From Muribaculum sp. (GTDB lineage Bacteria; Bacillota; Clostridia; Lachnospirales; Lachnospiraceae): DNA of 64,000 nt. The stretch's first letter is position 1; each line of letters begins with the position of its first letter. The stretch covers positions 8,762 through 72,761 of the forward strand of contig JAMPHH010000014.1 of the NCBI GenBank assembly GCA_023663505.1, given 5' to 3'. The notes under the pieces are model-generated. The model saw only the letters and a list, made by a program, of their open reading frames with translations, was not told the DNA's origin and ran no database searches. Positions 59,843-64,000 of this stretch are shown here, piece after piece. A program made the translations under genes and the position numbers.

Positions 59843-60013
59843 CTAGCGTCCATAGTACAGATTCCCTTCGGAATCCTCGTACTCGTTCCACCAGTCGCCC
59901 GGCAGGGAGTCCAATTGGACTTCGATGCCTGTGGCGTGGCAGAGTTCCTCGTTACCGCTTGGCGTTTCAAACGCCTTGTCAAACGGCATAGTATCAAGTT
60001 TTCTTTTTTTCAC
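59843..60013 (-). CDS. Small phage protein, 56 residues
   Basis: Starts at GTG (60011-60013), nine bases after AGGAGG, and reads MKKRKLDTMPFDKAFETPSG through GDWWNEYEDSEGNLYYGR. The acidic, aromatic end resembles small recombination- or Cro-associated phage proteins, but no family is recognised. It fills the gap before the HTH gene at 59818. An internal ATG at 59989 is a weaker alternative. Confidence 0.6.
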   Translation of the reverse strand: MKKRKLDTMPFDKAFETPSGNEELCHATGIEVQLDSLPGDWWNEYEDSEGNLYYGR

Positions 60014-60032
60014 CTCTTTTCACCTCCTACTA

Positions 60033-60061
60033 TTGACAGTATCCAATTATTCTCTTATTAT
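60033..60061 (+). promoter_or_regulatory. Promoter of the rightward acidic protein gene
   Basis: TTGACA (60033-60038), 17 bases, TATTAT (60056-60061): a near-consensus promoter on the plus strand inside an otherwise leftward early region. Confidence 0.75.
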
Positions 60062-60117
60062 TTACATACAGGTTCCCTCCAGAGCCGAGTACACATATGA
60101 ACGAAAGGATTTTTACT

Positions 60118-60540
60118 ATGGCTGTTTACAATTTATTTGATCTTCTAAATCAAGTCAGCGAACTAATTAATGACGGTTATCCCTATGCAGAAATCACGGA
60201 AATTTCCGCTGATGAAGAATTTCCTGCTTCTCTCTCTTTTTCCGCCTTAGAAGATGAATTTGAAAATATCGATTATGATGATGTTGATGCTCTTCCTGAT
60301 GATTATGATTACTCACAGGAAGCCACTATCTCTGCTGATACACCATGCTTTATCCTTACATTGCAAGAAACCACTACCGTACTGCATTCCTTAGATAATG
60401 CTTTGGAATATTTTAAAGAATGTTCAGCTAATAAAGATGGTTTATATGACCGTGATACTTTAAACCAACTCAAATCATCTTCCGTTGCCTGCCGAAATCT
60501 TCAAGCTAAAGTCCGCAAATTCCTGAATCGTTTCGAGTGA
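60118..60540 (+). CDS. Acidic protein expressed against the phage early operon
   Basis: A 140-residue, strongly acidic protein (ITEISADEEFPASLSFSALE; ENIDYDDVDALPDDYDYSQE) with a helical C-terminal third (NLQAKVRKFLNRFE). The ATG at 60118-60120 is eight bases after AAAGGA; an upstream ATG at 60097 has no site. It has its own promoter and AT-rich composition and runs opposite to its neighbours, the marks of a phage moron. Its acidity recalls DNA-mimic anti-restriction proteins, which is speculation. Confidence 0.75.
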   Translation: MAVYNLFDLLNQVSELINDGYPYAEITEISADEEFPASLSFSALEDEFENIDYDDVDALPDDYDYSQEATISADTPCFILTLQETTTVLHSLDNALEYFKECSANKDGLYDRDTLNQLKSSSVACRNLQAKVRKFLNRFE

Positions 60541-60777
60541 AGCTCTTTCTGTCGGTGTAATATAATATCCCAGCTCCTTCCTTCTGCTTATGTTTCTAAC
60601 CACGGGAAGGAGCGCTTCTTTTATCTCATCAGCATCCTCCCCTGACGCAATAATCACAATATTGTTCTTCTTTTTCTTTGCCGTCCTTACTGATCTTTCT
60701 TTCATCGTCTCCTCCCCTTCTAACCGTTTGATAAAATTGTATAATTGATCCATCTTAGGAGCCTTTTTCTTTGACAC
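60475..60777 (-). CDS. Hypothetical small basic phage protein
   Basis: A 100-residue protein with a Lys-rich start, a beta segment (NNIVIIASGEDADEIKEALL) and a helical end. GTG at 60775-60777 is eight bases after AGGAGG. The last 66 bases overlap the end of the plus-strand gene tail to tail. No family recognised. Confidence 0.6.
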   Translation of the reverse strand: MSKKKAPKMDQLYNFIKRLEGEETMKERSVRTAKKKKNNIVIIASGEDADEIKEALLPVVRNISRRKELGYYITPTERASLETIQEFADFSLKISAGNGR

Positions 60778-60794
60778 CTCTCTCACCTCCTCGC

Positions 60795-60977
60795 CTATAT
60801 TCGTGCCAGATGTTCGTCTTGCGCAAGCGCAAGCCCCGCCTCGAGGCCGTTCAGGTACGCCATCGCAGAAACGGAAAGCATCCGCCGCTTGGCGTCAGGC
60901 ACCTTCTGCATAGTCTGGCACAGCTTGTCACCGGCCTTCTTTGACTCCTGCATGTATTCCTCCTTTTCCTGCATCAT
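60795..60977 (-). CDS. Small helical phage protein
   Basis: A 60-residue protein (MMQEKEEYMQESKKAGDKLC ... MLSVSAMAYLNGLEAGLALA). The second half resembles the helical segment common to small clostridial phage early proteins. AAAGGGGAG lies upstream of the ATG at 60975-60977. Function unknown. Confidence 0.6.
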   Translation of the reverse strand: MMQEKEEYMQESKKAGDKLCQTMQKVPDAKRRMLSVSAMAYLNGLEAGLALAQDEHLARI

Positions 60978-61116
60978 AATTGTCTCCCCTTTCTTCACCT
61001 TCCCTGACTTCCCACAGAATGTTGAGAAGGTATGCATTTAATGTCATCCCTTTGTGTCCCGCCTGCTCCTTCAGAACCCTGTGGAGCTCGTCCGGCAGGC
61101 GTATTGTTGTTACCAT
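60928..61116 (-). CDS. Arc/ribbon-helix-helix DNA-binding protein
   Basis: A 62-residue RHH protein. The MVTTIRLPDELHRVLKEQAG strand-helix and KGMTLNAYLLNILWEV second helix are canonical. The last 15 residues run into the next gene, which overlaps by 50 bases. Likely regulator of an early promoter. Confidence 0.8.
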   Translation of the reverse strand: MVTTIRLPDELHRVLKEQAGHKGMTLNAYLLNILWEVREGEERGDNYDAGKGGIHAGVKEGR

Positions 61117-61179
61117 TGCCCCGCCCCCTTTCATTGTGATATGAAAATCATACTACATGATTCGAGGATTCCCCGAACG

Positions 61180-61229
61180 CCGTAGGCGGGAGGATTGTCA
61201 ACATTATTTTTCAATTTTCCCGCCTACGG
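61180..61229. other. Perfect 12-bp inverted repeat
   Basis: CCGTAGGCGGGA and TCCCGCCTACGG with a 26-base AT-rich loop, between the RHH gene and the small membrane protein gene. No uridine run follows, so a processing site, a weak terminator or a protein-binding site are all possible. Confidence 0.6.
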
Positions 61230-61253
61230 TGTGGCAACCGTCCCATCATGCGC

Positions 61254-61352
61254 TTATTTCTTCCAGTGCGCTATGATGTATGCTATTAGTGCCAAATACA
61301 ATACTGCTTCCAGTGTCTTAACAACCAAGTACATCGTTTCCATAGCTCCCAT
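61254..61352 (-). CDS. Single-membrane-span miniprotein, 32 residues
   Basis: ATG at 61350-61352 with AAAGGAAAGG before it. The product is MGAMETMYLVVKTLEAVLYL then ALIAYIIAHWKK: one hydrophobic helix with a basic end. Tiny proteins like this at the start of phage early operons can be toxins, membrane regulators or holin-like. Function unknown. Confidence 0.6.
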   Translation of the reverse strand: MGAMETMYLVVKTLEAVLYLALIAYIIAHWKK

Positions 61353-61436
61353 CCTTTCCTTTATTTTTTGAATATATATTGACAATGAGCCTTGAAAAAG
61401 GTATTCTATCCTCGGAAGGGGCTTTCGCCCCTCCCT

Positions 61437-61568
61437 TTACTCAATGAGGGTTTTGATGATTTCCATCGCCGCCTCAATGAGTTCGAGGATTGCGATTGCA
61501 AGAAGGATATACTCTGTGGGGAGTTGCTTCTTGCTTTCGCTTTTTTTATTCCTCTTTTTCTTGCTCAC
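61437..61568 (-). CDS. Basic-hydrophobic miniprotein, 43 residues
   Basis: First gene after the leftward early promoter. GTG at 61566-61568 lies six bases after AGGAGGTG. The product has a Lys/Arg/Ser-rich start (SKKKRNKKSESKKQ) then one helix (TEYILLAIAILELIEAAMEI). Similar basic-plus-helix miniproteins recur in Lachnospiraceae phages by my recollection. Function unknown. Confidence 0.65.
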   Translation of the reverse strand: MSKKKRNKKSESKKQLPTEYILLAIAILELIEAAMEIIKTLIE

Positions 61569-61599
61569 TGTTTTCACCTCCTTTTGTGTTTCTATGAAT

Positions 61600-61628
61600 A
61601 TATTACATCATAAATACAAATATGTCAA
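61600..61628 (-). promoter_or_regulatory. Leftward early promoter of the prophage
   Basis: TTGACA (61623-61628 on the minus strand), 17 bases, TAATAT (61600-61605). The operator copy at 61608-61620 sits exactly in the spacer, so the repressor would shut it. Confidence 0.82.
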
Positions 61629-61667
61629 TACTATTTTTTGTATTTATGAAGTTTTTTGTATTTATGA
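61608..61667. promoter_or_regulatory. Three repressor operators
   Basis: The 13-mer TTTGTATTTATGA occurs on the plus strand at 61637-61649 and 61655-61667 and on the minus strand at 61608-61620. The two direct copies are 18 bases apart, and their upstream T tracts also match. The site between divergent promoters is the standard lysogeny control region. Confidence 0.85.
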
Positions 61668-61676
61668 GTTTTCCGC

Positions 61677-61706
61677 TTGACTAATCATTGCTATGCCCTG
61701 TATAAT
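61677..61706 (+). promoter_or_regulatory. Repressor promoter
   Basis: TTGACT (61677-61682), 18 bases, TATAAT (61701-61706). Operators lie just upstream of the -35, where bound repressor could activate its own gene as well as block the divergent promoter. Confidence 0.82.
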
Positions 61707-61732
61707 GAGACATAGAAAGTGAGGTGCATTTA

Positions 61733-62293
61733 ATGAATATTGGAGAACGAATAAAAAAATTGAGAAAACTATTAGATTTAACTCAGCAAAAATTTGGTGA
61801 AAGAATAGGAATTAAGGGAAATACAGTGGCACAATATGAATTAGAGAGGAGTAACCCCGTTGATTCCGTAGTTTCCCTAATCTGCCGTGAATTTAATGTT
61901 AGAGAGGAATGGCTCCGAACTGGAGAAGGCGAAATGTTTAAACCAAAGCCCTCGGACGTTTTGGACGAGCTGGCATCAAAATATAAGCTTTTCAATTTTG
62001 ATTATGCCATGATAGAAAAGTTCATTGCCCTGCCGCCAAACATACGGCGAGCAGCATATGACTACATCTGTGACGTTGCCGCTGCGCTTGCAGATGATGA
62101 CGCATACGCCCCCTTTGGCGATACCGAGGACGGGCGACTGCTGCCGGCAGAGCCTTCCGTCGAGGAGTTGGAAGCCGAATATAAAAAAAGCGTCTCCAAT
62201 TCTGCACAAAGCACGGGCTCGTCTGCCTCGAATACTATCAGCGGCGCAAACGCCGATAATACGGACATGGACAAGAAGATGCCCAGTGCATAA
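61733..62293 (+). CDS. Prophage repressor (CI-like, XRE HTH)
   Basis: A 186-residue repressor. An N-terminal XRE HTH (NIGERIKKLRKLLDLTQQKF, then KGNTVAQYELERSNPVDSVV) and the typical REFNVREEWLRTGEGEMFKP follow. The C-terminal half is helical, then acidic and Ser/Asn-rich (NSAQSTGSSASNTI). There is no LexA/CI peptidase motif, so induction would not be by self-cleavage. The ATG at 61733-61735 has GAGGTG. It should bind the three 13-mers upstream. Confidence 0.9.
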   Translation: MNIGERIKKLRKLLDLTQQKFGERIGIKGNTVAQYELERSNPVDSVVSLICREFNVREEWLRTGEGEMFKPKPSDVLDELASKYKLFNFDYAMIEKFIALPPNIRRAAYDYICDVAAALADDDAYAPFGDTEDGRLLPAEPSVEELEAEYKKSVSNSAQSTGSSASNTISGANADNTDMDKKMPSA

Positions 62294-62318
62294 ATCCGCA
62301 AACAGCAAATAATATATT

Positions 62319-62366
62319 ACCTTCAAGGAACCAAACAGCCGCCAGCTTGCATTAGTTGACGGCTGC
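62319..62366. repeat. 48-bp flanking repeat, copy A
   Basis: Matches 63386-63433 at 39 of 48 positions without gaps. Each copy contains a dyad (CAGCCGCCAG ... TTGACGGCTG here), so RNA from it could fold. Confidence 0.75.
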
Positions 62367-62509
62367 TTCCTTGTCCCACTTATGAAAAATAATTTCCATA
62401 TTTTCAAATTTTTGCTACAATAATGCTTTATAATTTCCCCGAAATGTTTTATAATAGTTTCAACTTGCCTACGGCTTGTTAAAATAATAAAGCACAAAGG
62501 AGATTGTCT

Positions 62510-63235
62510 ATGGGAGTTTTCACTAATATTTTCTCAAAGCTAAATAATCTAAATAATAAGAATACTGTAGCTGCGTTGGAAGGCACTAAAATTCCCCACA
62601 GTGTTGAGGTGGCTTATTCTATTTATTTGCAAGACCGCCTGAAGCAAATTAAAGGTTCTATGATCAGGCTCCAAATAGTTCCTGAAGGTAAAGCGCGTCC
62701 AATGTATACCAACAGTAACATTACTATAGTCAACGAAAACAGAGGAACAGGTGTATGTGTCATTGATTCTAACAGGTATATGTATGGATTTTTGTCACAG
62801 TATGCACTTGGCAAAACAGGATATAAAGTAGGTGATTTTGTAAATTGCATAGTAACTCGTGATGAAAATGGATATGTAAAATTATGGATACAGAAAACTT
62901 TAGAAATGCAAATGAAAGAAAAAGAAGCTGATGACAAAAAATTTGGTTTTAATCTAACGGGTAAAAATGTAAAAATAACAATTACTGAGAAAGTTACACT
63001 GTACGGTTGTTCTGTCAAAGCCCTCCCCCCTAAAGAGGGCTCAAAAGCAAAACCCGTCATCGCCATATACACCTCTGACAATGTGGAGATCTGCGAAATA
63101 AATGGCCGATGCAATTCATACACAGATATAGAGTTATGGATTGACAAAACTCTCAAAAGTGTCACGATTATGGAAAAAGAAAGCAATATTGAGGACAATG
63201 AGAAATACTACCGTTTTTGGATAGTACCACTTTAA
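62510..63235 (+). CDS. Cargo protein of unknown function
   Basis: A 241-residue soluble protein, AT-rich in codon use. Two parts are vaguely alike, each ending in the same motif (VKLWIQKTLEMQ and IELWIDKTLKSV), suggesting an internal duplication of a beta-rich unit of about 100 residues. No family recognised. AAAGGAG seven bases upstream fixes the ATG at 62510-62512. It lies between repressor and hicAB and between two related 48-bp repeats, as an accessory or superinfection-exclusion gene would. Confidence 0.8.
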   Translation: MGVFTNIFSKLNNLNNKNTVAALEGTKIPHSVEVAYSIYLQDRLKQIKGSMIRLQIVPEGKARPMYTNSNITIVNENRGTGVCVIDSNRYMYGFLSQYALGKTGYKVGDFVNCIVTRDENGYVKLWIQKTLEMQMKEKEADDKKFGFNLTGKNVKITITEKVTLYGCSVKALPPKEGSKAKPVIAIYTSDNVEICEINGRCNSYTDIELWIDKTLKSVTIMEKESNIEDNEKYYRFWIVPL

Positions 63236-63278
63236 TAACCTAATAACAACATGGTTACAACAAGCCAACAAAAATAAT

Positions 63279-63316
63279 CCAAAAACCGCCCCAGTGCTGC
63301 CAACACTAAAGCGGTT
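63279..63316 (-). terminator. Minus-strand terminator-like hairpin
   Basis: On the minus strand AACCGC ... AGTG ... CACT ... GCGGTT forms a two-part stem followed by TTTTGG and, ten bases on, ATTTTT. On the plus strand there is no T run after it, so it only weakly suits the gene to its left. Confidence 0.5.
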
Positions 63317-63385
63317 CTCTCCCAAAGGAGACGTAAATTTAGATAAAAACATTGTAACGCTATACAATACATATAAAAATATATG

Positions 63386-63433
63386 ACCTTTATGGAACCA
63401 AGCAGCCGTCAACCTGCAATAGTTGGCGGCCGC
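63386..63433. repeat. 48-bp flanking repeat, copy B
   Basis: Second copy of the repeat at 62319-62366, same orientation, with CAGCCGTCAA ... TTGGCGGCCG as its dyad. The two copies bracket the gene at 62510-63235. Confidence 0.75.
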
Positions 63434-63536
63434 TATCTTCAACGCAAACGCCGGATTTTATTTTTTTCTCAAAATACAGGTTTTCTTCTTTGGTATTTGC
63501 AAATACTTATATTCCCAAATTTTTTAAAAATTCCTC

Positions 63537-63564
63537 TTGACTTTATGCGTATAATGCGTATAAT
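63537..63564 (+). promoter_or_regulatory. hicAB promoter with repeated element
   Basis: TTGACT (63537-63542), 16 bases, TATAAT (63559-63564). The stretch from 63545 is a direct repeat of ATGCGTATA, and a further TATAAT follows at 63564. The repeat is a likely HicB operator overlapping the -10. Confidence 0.65.
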
Positions 63565-63586
63565 ATAATTGTAAGGAGGTTGCAGC

Positions 63587-63766
63587 ATGAGATTCCGGGA
63601 AGTAGAAAAAATCATTTTAGCTGATGGATGGAAATATAAAAGCGCAAAAGGTTCCCATTGCCAATACACACATCCATCAAAACCGGGTAAAGTCACAATC
63701 CCCAAGCACCCCGGAGACATTGCCCCACAAATAGTCAAACAAATTTTCAAGCAGGCCGGACTATAA
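63587..63766 (+). CDS. hicA: HicA-type mRNA interferase toxin
   Basis: A 59-residue toxin of the HicA fold: FREVEKIILADGWKYKSAKG, then the His of SHCQYTHPSKPGKVTIPKHP and DIAPQIVKQIFKQAGL. The HicA catalytic His is in GSHxxY. AAGGAGG upstream of the ATG. Followed 34 bases later by hicB, the usual toxin-first order. HicA cleaves mRNA when not bound by HicB. Too short to be listed by most frame searches. Confidence 0.92.
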   Translation: MRFREVEKIILADGWKYKSAKGSHCQYTHPSKPGKVTIPKHPGDIAPQIVKQIFKQAGL

Positions 63767-63800
63767 AAGTCCGGTACTGCGCACCATAAAGGAGGTTTTT

Positions 63801-64000
63801 ATGAAATTAACTTATCCCGCTTGTTTCTATCCTGATGAAGAAAGAAATGGAGCTTATGCCGTGGTAGTTCCTGACCTTCCCGGCTGTGTCAGCGGAGGCA
63901 ATACACTGGCTGAAGCTATCCTCATGGGTACAGACGCCGCATCAGGCTGGGTGCTTGACGAACTGGAGGATGGAAAGCCCGCCCCTGAAGCAAGCCCGTT
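63801..64000 (+). CDS. hicB: HicB-type antitoxin, C-terminus off the right edge
   Basis: The visible 66 residues (MKLTYPACFYPDEERNGAYA, then VVVPDLPGCVSGGNTLAEAI) are the HicB degraded-RNase-H fold with the typical FPDLPGC-like motif. GGAGG precedes the ATG. A DNA-binding domain is expected beyond the window. It would neutralise HicA and repress the operon. Confidence 0.92.
   Translation, partial: MKLTYPACFYPDEERNGAYAVVVPDLPGCVSGGNTLAEAILMGTDAASGWVLDELEDGKPAPEASP

Larger units (their letters stand above)
63236..63586. other. Intergenic region before hicA
   Basis: Holds a hairpin at 63279-63316, the 48-bp repeat copy B at 63386-63433 and the hicA promoter at 63537-63564. No reading frame with a ribosome site was found. 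Confidence 0.6.

Noticed and set aside
63134..63442. 102-codon minus-strand frame over the 48-bp repeat copy B
   Set aside because: It has no ribosome site and overlaps the end of the supported plus-strand gene; its coding look comes from the repeat.

Overview
The window looks like a chromosome segment of a Gram-positive anaerobe of the Clostridia, most likely a Lachnospiraceae gut bacterium, with a large resident prophage. This rests on the gene order yicC-remA-gmk-rpoZ-rimO-pgsA-cinA, strong AGGAGG ribosome sites, the RemA, Lrp and PII/Amt content and the HK97-type phage relatives. Species cannot be named from the sequence alone.

Region 1 (1-13.2 kb) is host housekeeping. It holds a partial unknown gene, a GH43 glycosidase, and a leftward cluster yicC, remA, gmk, rpoZ, rimO, pgsA, cinA. 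A YigZ-MgtE pair follows, then a rightward class A penicillin-binding protein closed by a bidirectional terminator. cinA and yigZ carry the same 5' leader sequence although they are unrelated genes.

Region 2 (13.3-29.8 kb) is visibly more AT-rich and is devoted to nitrogen and amino-acid traffic. One leftward unit runs PII - Amt - PII - OppB-C-D-F-A. Upstream of it, a LysR-type regulator faces a unit of D-2-hydroxyacid dehydrogenase, aminotransferase, MATE exporter and a second aminotransferase. Rightward genes are an NAD-type glutamate dehydrogenase and a GNAT acetyltransferase, followed by an Lrp/AsnC regulator. Together these suggest peptide and amino-acid uptake, transamination, reduction of the 2-oxo acid to a hydroxy acid, export, and recycling of glutamate and ammonium. 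Three leaders in this region carry terminator-like hairpins.

Region 3 (30.7 kb to beyond 64 kb) is an apparently intact siphovirus-type prophage. Its left end is the 3' 27 nt of a tRNA (probably tRNA-Leu), next to a tandem 12-bp repeat. The integrase and complete tRNA are not in the window and should lie to the right. Reading leftward from the immunity region come small early genes, a replication block (HUH-type Rep, RNase H-like, PcfJ-like, ParB/KorB-like), a DUF4317-like protein, a RinA-like late regulator, and HNH plus terminase. Then come portal-MuF, prohead protease, capsid, connectors, tail tube, frameshifted tail chaperones, tape measure, baseplate, putative receptor-binding proteins, holin and a GH24 endolysin.

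The immunity region at 61.6-61.7 kb is a clear switch: divergent promoters share three copies of a 13-bp operator. Rightward genes beyond it are the repressor, an unknown cargo gene between two related 48-bp repeats, and hicAB running off the edge.

The most novel-looking items are a candidate ~70-nt counter-transcribed RNA with its own promoter and terminator in the leader of the Rep gene, with an inverted repeat beside it; a palindrome repeated three times across the phage; and an operator-in-promoter two-gene module at 48.5-49.0 kb. No complete tRNA, rRNA, CRISPR array or insertion sequence was found. All family calls are from motif reading, not database search.
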